DNA of 64,000 nt, taken from assembly GCA_009778965.1 (NCBI GenBank), contig WRFE01000001.1, positions 1 through 64,000 of the forward strand, given 5' to 3'. A program made the translations under genes and the position numbers. Each line of letters opens with the position of its first letter. Position 1 is the stretch's first letter. The stretch is from Candidatus Endomicrobium labiotermitis (lineage in GTDB: Bacteria > Elusimicrobiota > Endomicrobiia > Endomicrobiales > Endomicrobiaceae). Of this stretch, positions 17,811 to 27,150 are shown piece by piece. Under the pieces are notes generated by a model, which was not told where the DNA came from, searched no databases, and worked only from the letters and a program-made list of their open reading frames with translations.

Positions 17811-18284
17811 TTATTGTTGTTTAAGTATATTTTCCACTTCCGTCAAATCCACGTCAGTATCTGAGCAGCCGTCTTTTGTAAGCGGCGCGAACTGCACCGC
17901 AATAGCTGAATCATCAAGAATTTTAAACGCCTGATCTCCCTCATAAAAACAGGCTATACCCACAATTGCTTTAGGTTTTTGCTCATCGATAATTTTTACT
18001 ATCGTTCTGCCACCCTTCAAAATATATAAATTTTTATACTCGTATTTTTTTACAAGTTCCGATATATCTTTTATTTTACATCCGCCGCACTCTTTACAAA
18101 TATACCAGCCGTCTTTTTCTTCTGCAGTGCAAACAACGGTATTTCTCATACAATGCGGAGCAAAAACGATACGTTCGCCAAACAACGTAAGAGCAAATTT
18201 TTTCGCCTGTTTTTTATTCTCTTTATCGGTAAAGATTTTATACAGCTGTTCTTTACTTTTTTTAGGAAATCTACAAAGTTTCAT
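17811..18284 (-). CDS. DUF116 family Cys-rich protein
   Basis: A 157-residue protein resembling DUF116, with the conserved CMRNT, CKECGGCKI, ILKGG and GIACFYEG motifs. The cysteines (three clustered plus upstream ones) could bind metal. Function is not established. It starts 9 nt after a TATAAT box (18299-18294) without a Shine-Dalgarno sequence and probably heads a two-gene operon with the DEAD-box helicase. Confidence 0.7.
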   Translation of the reverse strand: MKLCRFPKKSKEQLYKIFTDKENKKQAKKFALTLFGERIVFAPHCMRNTVVCTAEEKDGWYICKECGGCKIKDISELVKKYEYKNLYILKGGRTIVKIIDEQKPKAIVGIACFYEGDQAFKILDDSAIAVQFAPLTKDGCSDTDVDLTEVENILKQQ

Positions 18285-18368
18285 AATAGGATTATTATAC
18301 TAAATAGAGGAGAGCTTATTCTACCTACTATATACTAACTAATTATAAATTTAAGAATACTAGAGTAT

Positions 18369-19661
18369 CTATTGCCCCCAGTAAATTTCTCCACAATCTG
18401 TATCCCAACGAATAGCCCAACCCGACGGTGGAGATAAAAGTTTTTTTACTTTTATTATTGGTTGATTGCAACCATAAAATGGAGGCATAGAGGGACCTCC
18501 CAAATATTCTAGACTCGCCGGAAGAGTTATTTCCGTAATATTCGCACAATCGTTAAATGCCCAAGCACTTATGCGTACCAAAGAATCTCCGAAGTCTATA
18601 TTTTTTAGTTTACTGCAACGCTCAAATGCCCATACTCCTATACTGGCTGCACAATTTTCAAAATTTATATTCACCAAATCTTTACACTCTCTAAATGCAT
18701 TTTCATTAATAGTTATTAAACTTGCCGGAAAAGTAAGACTTTCTAAACTACTACAGTTTTGGAATGCATTTTTTCCAATATATTCCAACTTATTTCCAAA
18801 AATAATTGTTTTTAATTTGGAACAGTCTCTGAAAGCACCGCTGATATTTCCTCCTTCAATATGCGTTACACCATCATCTTCAATAGTTACGCTTATTAAT
18901 TCGTCACACTCTCTAAATGCTTCGTCTTCAATACTTTTTATATTACTTGGAATAATAATACTCGTTAATCCAGTCTTGTAAAAAGCCGCATAGCCGATTT
19001 TGGAAATTCCCATTCCTATTGTAACCGATGTTAATTTTGAACAACGGGAAAAAGTTCCTTTCAGAGAATTTGTTACCGCATCCGGTATTATAATAGTGCT
19101 CTGCAGATTTGAACACCCTCTGAACGTATAATCACCAAGATATGTTAAAGTTTCCGGAATGTTAATTGAATTTAAACTTTTGCAATCATAGAATGCTTCA
19201 TCCCCTATCTTTGTTGTAGCATTTCCAAGGATAACTCTATTTATACCGAAACAACCGGAAAACGCTGACTTTTCAATAACTGTTACACTATCCGGAATTG
19301 TTATTTTTGTTATCATGTATAGATTTTCAAATGCATTAGCTCCAATAGCAGTTACCGGCTTACCGTTATATGTTGATGGAATAACAACATCTTTTGATAT
19401 ATCGCTATTAACAAGTTTCATAATAAAAAGAGGCGATGCTGAAATTTCGTATTCGTTACCATCATTTATTTCTTTATATACAAAATCCCGGAAATTATCT
19501 GATGGCGATGAATTTGAATTACTCATTTTTTTATCAGATGCGGCAATGGAATCTTTAGCATTACTCTTACCTTCTTGAGTATTGCTACCACAAGCAATAA
19601 AATTCATAGCGCTAAACAAAGCAAATCCAAAAACTAATGCTAATTTCAATATTTTTTTCAA
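18369..19661 (-). CDS. BspA-type leucine-rich-repeat lipoprotein
   Basis: A 430-residue surface lipoprotein. The signal peptide ends FIACG with Cys24 as lipidation site, followed by a Ser/Asn/Lys-rich linker. From about residue 60 it consists of about a dozen LRR_5 repeats of 23 residues with the pattern IGxxAFxxCxxLxxIxIPxxLxxI. In Bacteroidota, Treponema and trichomonads such proteins mediate adhesion. The start codon is TTG at 19661, supported by AAAGGA upstream. It ends with a Trp-rich segment, WAIRWDTDCGEIYWGQ. Confidence 0.88.
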   Translation of the reverse strand: MKKILKLALVFGFALFSAMNFIACGSNTQEGKSNAKDSIAASDKKMSNSNSSPSDNFRDFVYKEINDGNEYEISASPLFIMKLVNSDISKDVVIPSTYNGKPVTAIGANAFENLYMITKITIPDSVTVIEKSAFSGCFGINRVILGNATTKIGDEAFYDCKSLNSINIPETLTYLGDYTFRGCSNLQSTIIIPDAVTNSLKGTFSRCSKLTSVTIGMGISKIGYAAFYKTGLTSIIIPSNIKSIEDEAFRECDELISVTIEDDGVTHIEGGNISGAFRDCSKLKTIIFGNKLEYIGKNAFQNCSSLESLTFPASLITINENAFRECKDLVNINFENCAASIGVWAFERCSKLKNIDFGDSLVRISAWAFNDCANITEITLPASLEYLGGPSMPPFYGCNQPIIKVKKLLSPPSGWAIRWDTDCGEIYWGQ

Positions 19662-19683
19662 ATTCTTTTCCTTTTATAAAAAT

Positions 19684-20877
19684 TTATTTTATAATCAAAA
19701 TTCTGTGGCGTTCTGTTTTTGTTTTTCCTGAATACTTTTTTGTGAGTACGGCAAGATACGAGCCGTTATAAAGCATTCTGCCGGAATTATCTTTGCCGTC
19801 GTAAAACATAGACTTGGAATTTCCATCCGCCTGAAACCAAACAGACTGCGACTCATAAACTTTATCGCCGTATTCTGAATATACGGACAATTGCGCGGTC
19901 CCATCTTCCGGCATATTGAACACAAACTGTGTTTGCTGACCTTTCGCAGGATTAAACGGATTTGGCGCATTATAAAATTTTTCTACCGTGCCGCCGGTAT
20001 AAAAAGTAAATAAGTCTGTTTCAATAGAAGCTCCGTGTTTATTCGTAATTGTCATATACCAATAATATTGCTTTGTATGATTCAGCCCTGAAGATATTAA
20101 AAAATCCACCGCGTTAGCCGATGGTCCAATTGGATGTTTTTCAAGATTATTTTTTGATGGCGATAATCCGATATAAAATTCATAATGCAGATCACCCTCG
20201 TCGCTTGATATGTTCCAGCCGAAAGGAACATTGCTTGGAAGTTCTTTTGAATAATCCAAAGGACGGATTCTTGAAAAATCATAAGGCAGCGACGTAGAAT
20301 ACCACCTGCCGCCAACAGAATATTCCCCCAAAACAGAAAAATATTCTTCGTTTGTGGTTATATATTGATATTCATATTCTCCCTGAGGAAGGGCTAAAAC
20401 AGTTTTATAGGAATCGCTTGCCGAATTATAGTAAAGCGGATTGGAACTGACAAAAACCCCGGAAGAAAATAATATAAGTTTTGGATAGCCTGCACTTTGG
20501 GCAAGAAAAGTATCAACATATTTAACTTCAAATTCCGCGTCGCCTTCTTTATACAAAGAAAAAGTATCTGAACTATGCGTTAAAGACAGAAGACGGGTAT
20601 TTACACTTGGCACATAATCAAACGTGCAGAAAAAAGAGCTTTCTATGTATTCCGGCTCTGGCTCACCGGTAGATAAAACAGTCCCGACAAGCGGTTCAAT
20701 ACTGCTGTCAGCGCTAAGCCAGTCTTTATACATAAAAAAGTTCCCCTGCTGTAATTGCTGGTAAATATCTATTTGGTTTTGACCGGAGCCGTTAGATACA
20801 GTTCCGGCAAAAACCGTAAAAGGAAAGAACCATATTAAGGAAAACGCAATGATGCTGTAAATGTTAAATTTTTTCAT
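19684..20877 (-). CDS. Secreted protein with fibronectin-like and FlgD/type IX sorting domain
   Basis: A 397-residue exported protein with a signal peptide ending VFAG (about 1-25). The middle (about 215-300) contains a fibronectin-like segment (PFGWNISSDEGDLHYEFYIG, YYWYMTITNKHG). The last about 90 residues hold NAPNPFNPAKGQ and DGKDNSGRMLYNGSYLAVL, the FlgD-like sorting module also found on the GH81 enzyme. No catalytic motif seen. It starts 4 bp after the LtaS-like gene, so a link to the cell surface is plausible. Confidence 0.75.
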   Translation of the reverse strand: MKKFNIYSIIAFSLIWFFPFTVFAGTVSNGSGQNQIDIYQQLQQGNFFMYKDWLSADSSIEPLVGTVLSTGEPEPEYIESSFFCTFDYVPSVNTRLLSLTHSSDTFSLYKEGDAEFEVKYVDTFLAQSAGYPKLILFSSGVFVSSNPLYYNSASDSYKTVLALPQGEYEYQYITTNEEYFSVLGEYSVGGRWYSTSLPYDFSRIRPLDYSKELPSNVPFGWNISSDEGDLHYEFYIGLSPSKNNLEKHPIGPSANAVDFLISSGLNHTKQYYWYMTITNKHGASIETDLFTFYTGGTVEKFYNAPNPFNPAKGQQTQFVFNMPEDGTAQLSVYSEYGDKVYESQSVWFQADGNSKSMFYDGKDNSGRMLYNGSYLAVLTKKYSGKTKTERHRILIIK

Positions 20878-20881
20878 AGTT

Positions 20882-22798
20882 TTAATCGGCTTTTTTCATC
20901 CATCTGTTGCTTGTTATCAAATCATAAATTACTTTTTCTATTGAAAATAAAAGTTTCGCGTCGCGACTTGTCATATCTGGATTAGTATTATCCTGCCAGT
21001 TCTGCTCCGCGTAACCGTTATTGCTTATAAGATAAATCTGCTCTCCTTCATAGGAAAGAAACACAAAACGGTTGTCGTCTTTTGAAAACAAGCTTTTTCC
21101 TAAAGACGAATAAGGATTTTCTATATTTAATATGTCTATGATTGTCGGAATTATATCAAACTGGGAACCTAAAGTATCTCTTTTCTCGGGTTTAAATAAA
21201 GACGGACAATAAATAATCATCGGGATTTTAAAAAGCTTATCGACTTTTGTTTTTTCAAAAGTTCCGCTCATGCCGCCAACGCCGTATGCCTGATGATCCG
21301 CGCACATTATAAAAATCGTATTATCAAACCAGTCTTCCTGCTTTGCTTTTTTAATAAATTCACCCAGCGCAAAATCCGAATAATACAGCCTGTTTAAATA
21401 CCCTGTAATTTCCGTTCCGTCCTCAGGATACTTTTCTAACGATTTAAGAATAGTTTTCGCGTAAGGTATATGCGTAGTGGTCGTAAAATAAAAACCGAAG
21501 AAAGGTCTTTTTAAGAATCTGATTTTATCAAGAAAAAATTCAAAAGCCTCAATGTCATAACCCTTGCTTATAGACAAATAATCGTTTCTTACCGGAATAT
21601 CCTGTTTACCAAAAGCATTTTTAAACCCTAAAAAATTCGCAAGCGCTATAGCATTGTCGGACTCTCTTTTATCTCCCTGCACAAACACATTGTCGTAACC
21701 GTTTGTTTTGAGGATTAAAGGAAGTCTTGTCTGTCCGTAATTTTCAAGACCGTAACCCATATATGTCAACCCTTTGACATATGGGAACCCGAAGAAAACA
21801 GACATCAGACCCATAATGCTTCTCTGACCGTTGGCATAAAATCTGTCAAAAACTACCGCTTCTTTTGCCAATGCGTCAAAATTAGGAGTTACTCCGTAAT
21901 TTGAACCGGCAAGAGAATCTATATAGTCTTTTTGCCAGCTTTCAAGAAGAATAACGACAACATTATAATTTTTACCGTTGACGTTAAATTTGATTCTTTG
22001 ACGCATTAAAGGATATTTATCATCAGGAAAGAGTTCTTCATTTTCATAAAGAAGATTATCTTGAACAATTTTTAACGCCTCATCAAAACTTATGTCTATT
22101 TTATTCGAAATGGTTCTGGATCTTATGCCAATAAGCGATGTAAAAATACCGTTTAATTTTAAGTCGCCGCCGATACGCCCGCCTTTATAAGCATCACCTA
22201 TAGATAGAATTCTTTCCTGCAAACCACCTCTTGCGGCAATTATAATTAAAAGAATAATGACTACAAGAGTTACAGCGTTAAATATAACTTTACGGTTTGG
22301 CGGAACATAATACTTATCAATCATTCTAAATGAAAAATAAAATATAGAGATTGCGAGAATTATGACAAAAAGCGTAACAAGAATATAATCGCTGAAAGCC
22401 AAGCTTAGAAAATAACTGAAATGGCTTTGTACGAGCAAAGGTTCTGTCGTGAGATGTTTTTCAAAAATTTTGAAATATATGATGTCTGCTGACAGAAAAA
22501 ATGAAAAAATTAAAATTAGTACGTTTAAGAAACCGCTTACAATTTTTAGAAAAAGTTTAGAATTTACGGGAATATTAAGTAAAAATAACAATGCGCCGCA
22601 AAATATAGATATGACAAAAATATCAAATCTTAATCCTGCAAAAAAAGACCATAGAATAGTCCATGCCGATAATTCCTTAAAAAACGAGCCAGCAGAAATT
22701 AAAAGAGCCAATCTTGCAATCGCAAAAATGGCAAAAAATATTAAAAGATATATGCCTGTAAGTTTTAACCTGAATAATTTATTTTCGTTATTTAACAT
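20882..22798 (-). CDS. LtaS/MdoB-like membrane sulfatase-fold phosphotransferase
   Basis: A 638-residue protein with five N-terminal transmembrane helices (about 13-185) and a periplasmic alkaline-phosphatase-superfamily domain (about 275-560). Motifs are VVVILLESWQ, TPNFDALAKEA, NGQRSIMGLMS (nucleophile region) and MCADHQAYG. By family it transfers phosphoglycerol or a related group onto a surface glycan or lipid. The nucleophile (Thr in LtaS) is not certain here; a Ser or the Ser in RSIMG may serve. Its ATG overlaps the GT9 stop by one base, so the two are translationally coupled. Confidence 0.85.
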   Translation of the reverse strand: MLNNENKLFRLKLTGIYLLIFFAIFAIARLALLISAGSFFKELSAWTILWSFFAGLRFDIFVISIFCGALLFLLNIPVNSKLFLKIVSGFLNVLILIFSFFLSADIIYFKIFEKHLTTEPLLVQSHFSYFLSLAFSDYILVTLFVIILAISIFYFSFRMIDKYYVPPNRKVIFNAVTLVVIILLIIIAARGGLQERILSIGDAYKGGRIGGDLKLNGIFTSLIGIRSRTISNKIDISFDEALKIVQDNLLYENEELFPDDKYPLMRQRIKFNVNGKNYNVVVILLESWQKDYIDSLAGSNYGVTPNFDALAKEAVVFDRFYANGQRSIMGLMSVFFGFPYVKGLTYMGYGLENYGQTRLPLILKTNGYDNVFVQGDKRESDNAIALANFLGFKNAFGKQDIPVRNDYLSISKGYDIEAFEFFLDKIRFLKRPFFGFYFTTTTHIPYAKTILKSLEKYPEDGTEITGYLNRLYYSDFALGEFIKKAKQEDWFDNTIFIMCADHQAYGVGGMSGTFEKTKVDKLFKIPMIIYCPSLFKPEKRDTLGSQFDIIPTIIDILNIENPYSSLGKSLFSKDDNRFVFLSYEGEQIYLISNNGYAEQNWQDNTNPDMTSRDAKLLFSIEKVIYDLITSNRWMKKAD

Positions 22799-23997
22799 TA
22801 AATTAATTTACTATCTTTAAGATATTCTATAGCCTTTTGGGCGACAAATTCGGGAGCTATTGATTCCATACATAATGGCTTGTCATTGCCCAACAAACAT
22901 TTTATATTTACAAAACCTTTAGCCACATAGCAATTTGAACATACTGATGAAACTATATTTATATTCTCCGGATAAGCAATATATTCCGCGTTTGTCTGAC
23001 CAAATAAAACAAGCGATTTTACGCCTAAAGCTTTTGCTATATGCACACAGCCGCAATCCGTATCAATATGCAGCATAGATTTTTTCAAGATACTGCATAA
23101 TTCATCTATTGAGGTTTTGTCCACAACATTAACATAGGCATTTTTTAAACCGGAAACGCCTACACCGACCTGCACTATTTTAAGTTTTGATCCGAATTCA
23201 TTTTTTATAGCTGACAACAGGCTTTCCCATTTTTCGACTGACCATAATTTTGGATGAGCAGTATTGCCTTTATTTGCCACTCCCGTCTGTATAGTAATAT
23301 ATTTATCATTATCAAATATAGCAAATTTTTTTAACGGCTTTTTTTCATAGTCAATTGAAAGAGAAAGATCTTCAATGTCGCTTACTCCTGTGGTAATTTT
23401 CATTACATTTATAACGCACTGCTGATTCTTTACGGCTTCCTGCTGCAGATAAAAATACTTTCGTCCGTCAAAACAATAAGGGTATTGCTTTTTATATTTC
23501 TCAAGATTTTCCAAAATTTTTATAATTCCGGGTTTTGAACTATTAATAATTGATATATGAGATATCTCACAATTAGGGCCAAGATATTCTACGGTCATAT
23601 CATATTGGGATTTCATTAAATTTAAATTATGTTTATTCAAAAAATATCTGATATTCTTTATTCCCTTAATAAACGGGTAGGTGCTTTTGTGATAGATATC
23701 AACAACTATATCCGGATACATTTTTACTAATGCCGCGATAACGGTTTTCTGCCTTAAAATATCTCCAAGCCCGCCGTCAGGAACAAAAGCAACATATATT
23801 ATTTCTTTATCTTTTCTGTAAATTTTTGCCAAACGAATAAAATCTTTACAAAAATCTTTAATTGAATGTATTGTTTTATTGCTTTTTACGGTTAGTTTAA
23901 CGTCATCTTTATACGCATCGGCGCATTCTTGAATTTTTCTTTGATTTTCATTGTAAACAGCTTCATCTTGTTTTTGTGGATACTTATATAACGCCAT
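22798..23997 (-). CDS. GT9 (heptosyltransferase-like) glycosyltransferase, copy 1
   Basis: A 399-residue GT9/ADP-heptose:LPS heptosyltransferase-like protein. Motifs are VPDGGLGDIL near residue 70, ITIQTGVANKGN, HIDTDCGCVHIAKALGVKSL and VLFGQT in the C-terminal donor-binding half. It is related over its length to the next gene (both start M-x-LYK), so the pair arose by tandem duplication. The Cys-rich VCSNCYVAKGF and CLLGNDKPLC segments are conserved between the copies. Donor and acceptor unknown. Confidence 0.85.
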   Translation of the reverse strand: MALYKYPQKQDEAVYNENQRKIQECADAYKDDVKLTVKSNKTIHSIKDFCKDFIRLAKIYRKDKEIIYVAFVPDGGLGDILRQKTVIAALVKMYPDIVVDIYHKSTYPFIKGIKNIRYFLNKHNLNLMKSQYDMTVEYLGPNCEISHISIINSSKPGIIKILENLEKYKKQYPYCFDGRKYFYLQQEAVKNQQCVINVMKITTGVSDIEDLSLSIDYEKKPLKKFAIFDNDKYITIQTGVANKGNTAHPKLWSVEKWESLLSAIKNEFGSKLKIVQVGVGVSGLKNAYVNVVDKTSIDELCSILKKSMLHIDTDCGCVHIAKALGVKSLVLFGQTNAEYIAYPENINIVSSVCSNCYVAKGFVNIKCLLGNDKPLCMESIAPEFVAQKAIEYLKDSKLI

Positions 23998-23999
23998 GC

Positions 24000-25160
24000 T
24001 TACTCCGGTTTCTCAAGATATTCAATAACTTTTTCCGCGACAAATTCAGGCGAGATTGAATCCATACATAAAGGCTTTTCATAACCTATCGGACATTTTG
24101 TACCTTGCTCCCAACAGCCACCACACAGGGATGAAGAAATATTTATATTTTCTTTATATCCAAGAACATGATATTCCGAACTACTGAACAAAACGACAGA
24201 CTTCTTTCCTAAAGCATTTGCGACATGTACACAAGCCCCATCTATATCAATATGCAGCAATGAACCTTTTAACACGCTGCAAAGCTCATCCAAAGATGTC
24301 TTTCCTGCAATGTGTATATCTGCACCTTTAAAATGATGACTGCTTACTCCTACATTTACTATTTTTATTTCTTTATTAAGTTTAGATTTTAATATTGATA
24401 GTAATTTTTCCCAGTTGTCAGCGCTCCAGCACTTTACATTACTTAAATTTCCGTTTCCTCCGGCGCCGCAATTAAAAGTTATATATTTGGTTATTTTTGT
24501 TATACCGAATTTTTCTAACGGCTGCTCTTTGTAATTTAATGAGAGTTTATCATCATCAATATTATCTACTCCAGCCATTATTTTTGCAACGCTGAGAGGA
24601 CTAAGAGTTGAATCTTTTATTCTTCCTGTATATAAATATTGTTTCCTATATTGCTCTAAATTATTTTTTATTCTTTTAATAAAATCTTTATTACTCTGTA
24701 TGTCAAATTTTTCTATGGAACGCCCAAAATGATACACAATATCATAATGTTTTTTTGTTATGTTTATTACATCTATATTAAAAAAGAATCTTATATTTTT
24801 AATCCCGTTTAATACAAAAACTGATTTTTTGTTATATATATCGACTACTGCATTAGGAGCCATTTTCAAAAGTTCGTCGAAAACAACTTTTGATATCAAC
24901 ATATCTCCTAAACCGCCTCCAAATATACAAGCTATATAAACAATATTATTATCTTTTTTAGACAAAATAACTTTAATAACTTTGTGAAAATTACGAAAAA
25001 AGTCCTTGATCGTCCATTCCAATTTTTTGAACCATTTATATATTTTTCTGTCGTTATTATTTGACGATCGATATTTTAAATTATTAACTGCCTGGATTTT
25101 TTTTTGATTATCAATATAAATATTATTATCAACAGTTATAGGGGTTTTATATAAAGGCAT
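24000..25160 (-). CDS. GT9 (heptosyltransferase-like) glycosyltransferase, copy 2
   Basis: A 386-residue paralogue of the preceding GT9 protein with the same landmarks: FGGGLGDMLISK, ITFNCGAGGNGN, HIDIDGACVHVANALGKKSV and LCGGCWEQGTKCP. It ends 2 bp before copy 1. A TATAAT box and GAGGATTT ribosome binding site lie upstream. Probably adds a second sugar to the same surface glycan. Confidence 0.84.
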   Translation of the reverse strand: MPLYKTPITVDNNIYIDNQKKIQAVNNLKYRSSNNNDRKIYKWFKKLEWTIKDFFRNFHKVIKVILSKKDNNIVYIACIFGGGLGDMLISKVVFDELLKMAPNAVVDIYNKKSVFVLNGIKNIRFFFNIDVINITKKHYDIVYHFGRSIEKFDIQSNKDFIKRIKNNLEQYRKQYLYTGRIKDSTLSPLSVAKIMAGVDNIDDDKLSLNYKEQPLEKFGITKITKYITFNCGAGGNGNLSNVKCWSADNWEKLLSILKSKLNKEIKIVNVGVSSHHFKGADIHIAGKTSLDELCSVLKGSLLHIDIDGACVHVANALGKKSVVLFSSSEYHVLGYKENINISSSLCGGCWEQGTKCPIGYEKPLCMDSISPEFVAEKVIEYLEKPE

Positions 25161-25204
25161 AAATCCTCGATTAACATTTAATTATACTGGACTCTTTTTA
25201 AAGT

Positions 25205-26137
25205 TTATTTAATCTCACTTATAAAACCATTCTTCATGACTTTCTTCCAAAAAGATGGTTTAATAAAAAATGCTGGATGAATAAACCAATATTTAAAAAA
25301 TCTTTTTAAGAAATATGAAGCTTTTTCAAAAAATGAAAAATTTCCAGCTTTATCTTTCCATGCCGTCATTTTTGCATATTTAATATAATAATCTTTTAAT
25401 TGATTTTCACAATACGGCAGCCATGGTTTATCCGATGTATAGTGAAGAATGTGAATAAGACGCATAATTTCAGATATTGAACGATTGTTATTTTCTTGCA
25501 ATATTGTTTCAAAATTAAATGCTGTTCCGTTCCATTTCTTATCCAATATTAGAGTTTGTTTTGCAGGAATAATAGCATTTAAGATATCTTGATCAAGAAA
25601 TTTTAATTCTTCTGTTTTTGACAAATTTTTAACAAACTCTTTATATTTACTGTTAAAGCCAAAATCCACAAGTTTTTTTATATTGAATATCATTACCCCA
25701 GAGTTAAAATATCCGTCTTTTTGACCTTTACGGGGATAATCTAAACAAGCAGCCACAAGATAATCGTTTATGCTTATGTTCCATAAGTGTGCAATATCGG
25801 AAATAACTACTAAATCAGAATCTAAATATATTATTTTTTCAATTTTGTTTGGCAAAACTTCCGGTATTAACAATCTATACAACATACTTACACTGCGACC
25901 TTTTAACGGAATTTTATTAAATATCTTTGCGTTCACAGGTATAAAATCTATATCAAAATCTTGTATTAGCTTTAGTTGAAGAATTTTTTTCTGTTTTAAA
26001 TTTGTTATGTTGCCAAAAATAAAAAAATGAATTTTGTCGTTTGGAGATTCCTGCTTATGATTAGACAGAATAGAAGCAATAGTGGCAGAACAATATTGTA
26101 CCCAGTTATTATCTATTCCAAAAGCTATATTTATCAT
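25205..26137 (-). CDS. GT8 family glycosyltransferase
   Basis: A 310-residue retaining glycosyltransferase of the LPS galactosyl/glucosyltransferase kind. It has the metal-binding DxD (Asp106-Ser-Asp108 in IYLDSDLVV), YFNSGVMIFN, LDQDILNAI and HYTSDKPW motifs. The C-terminal ~50 residues are basic and aromatic, typical of membrane attachment. It likely acts first in the short glycan cluster with the two GT9 genes. GAGGATTTAT precedes the ATG. Confidence 0.9.
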   Translation of the reverse strand: MINIAFGIDNNWVQYCSATIASILSNHKQESPNDKIHFFIFGNITNLKQKKILQLKLIQDFDIDFIPVNAKIFNKIPLKGRSVSMLYRLLIPEVLPNKIEKIIYLDSDLVVISDIAHLWNISINDYLVAACLDYPRKGQKDGYFNSGVMIFNIKKLVDFGFNSKYKEFVKNLSKTEELKFLDQDILNAIIPAKQTLILDKKWNGTAFNFETILQENNNRSISEIMRLIHILHYTSDKPWLPYCENQLKDYYIKYAKMTAWKDKAGNFSFFEKASYFLKRFFKYWFIHPAFFIKPSFWKKVMKNGFISEIK

Positions 26138-26251
26138 TTATAAATCCTCTAACTATAAAAACTTACCGATATAATTTTAAATTTACAACAGATACAAAAT
26201 GTTAGTTTTTCATAAACACCCTTTTAGTATCTATTTCATTTATATTGCTTT

Positions 26252-27112
26252 TTAATACTTTATATAATAATTTACCGCATAATTTACTGGTCTATTTTCA
26301 TTTGCAACCGGAACAACACGAGAAGAATCAAAATTTATATTTGGTGTTATTTGACCACCAGAAGCAGCTCCATATTGAGTTCCTGAATCAGGAGAAGAAT
26401 AAAAAGGTCCTGTTAGATTCATGGCAAGTTCTCCTCGTTCATATTTGAACTGACCACTTATATTCCTTATCGCATCACCTTGAACTTGTCCAAGATTTCC
26501 TGCAGAATGAGTTATATTGCCATAGGTTCCATGACTCACAGTCTGTGAACCTCTTCCCCTTAAAAAGACCCCTTGAAAATTCGGTAAATTAAAATATGGA
26601 ATACCATCGCCGCCGTAAGTTGTGCCTATTGCTTCAAATAAATCAGGATAATCATTTTTACTTACTGAAACACCGTTACATAATAAATAACCTTTGGGGG
26701 CATTAGCAGTCGGTCCCGCAAAAGCAATTACCGTTCCCGGAGGAACTCCGTTATCCGATGTTTTTGAATGCTGTGCAAAAGGCTGGGACATAATTTTTTC
26801 ACGGGGAGACATCGGTTTACTATCCACAGATAATTGAAGCCATACATTATTTTCTTTTTGCCAGTTTATATCAGGTCTTAAAATTACAGAAAATACGCCG
26901 TCGGCAGTAGGAGTAACATTATGAATTTCCTCTCCAAGAAACTTACCTCCGGAAGAAGCATCATAATATTCAAATTTCAAAATCCTTTCGCCAACTGAAG
27001 GCATAGTATAACTTTTTAATCTGCCGTTATATCTTATTTCATTTGTTACTTCGCATATCCCGAATTGCGAAAAAACAAACAAAAACAATAAAATCAGCGA
27101 TATTTTCTTCAT
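26252..27112 (-). CDS. Secreted phage-tail-collar domain protein
   Basis: A 286-residue exported protein. A signal peptide covers about 1-20. Residues about 23-115 form the beta-rich module with ISYNGRL-like (EIRYNGRLKS) and SPREKIMSQPFA, common in secreted bacterial proteins. A phage Tail Collar domain follows at about 123-190 (PPGTVIAFAG, GYLLCNGVSVSKNDYPDLF, YFNLPNFQGVFLRGRG). The C-terminus (about 235-286) ends NRPVNYAVNYYIKY, the classical end of tail-fibre collars. No other phage genes are nearby. It has a GGGAG ribosome binding site. Confidence 0.85.
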   Translation of the reverse strand: MKKISLILLFLFVFSQFGICEVTNEIRYNGRLKSYTMPSVGERILKFEYYDASSGGKFLGEEIHNVTPTADGVFSVILRPDINWQKENNVWLQLSVDSKPMSPREKIMSQPFAQHSKTSDNGVPPGTVIAFAGPTANAPKGYLLCNGVSVSKNDYPDLFEAIGTTYGGDGIPYFNLPNFQGVFLRGRGSQTVSHGTYGNITHSAGNLGQVQGDAIRNISGQFKYERGELAMNLTGPFYSSPDSGTQYGAASGGQITPNINFDSSRVVPVANENRPVNYAVNYYIKY

Positions 27113-27150
27113 AATATCTCCCGTTTGAAAACAATCATATTTTTTAATAA

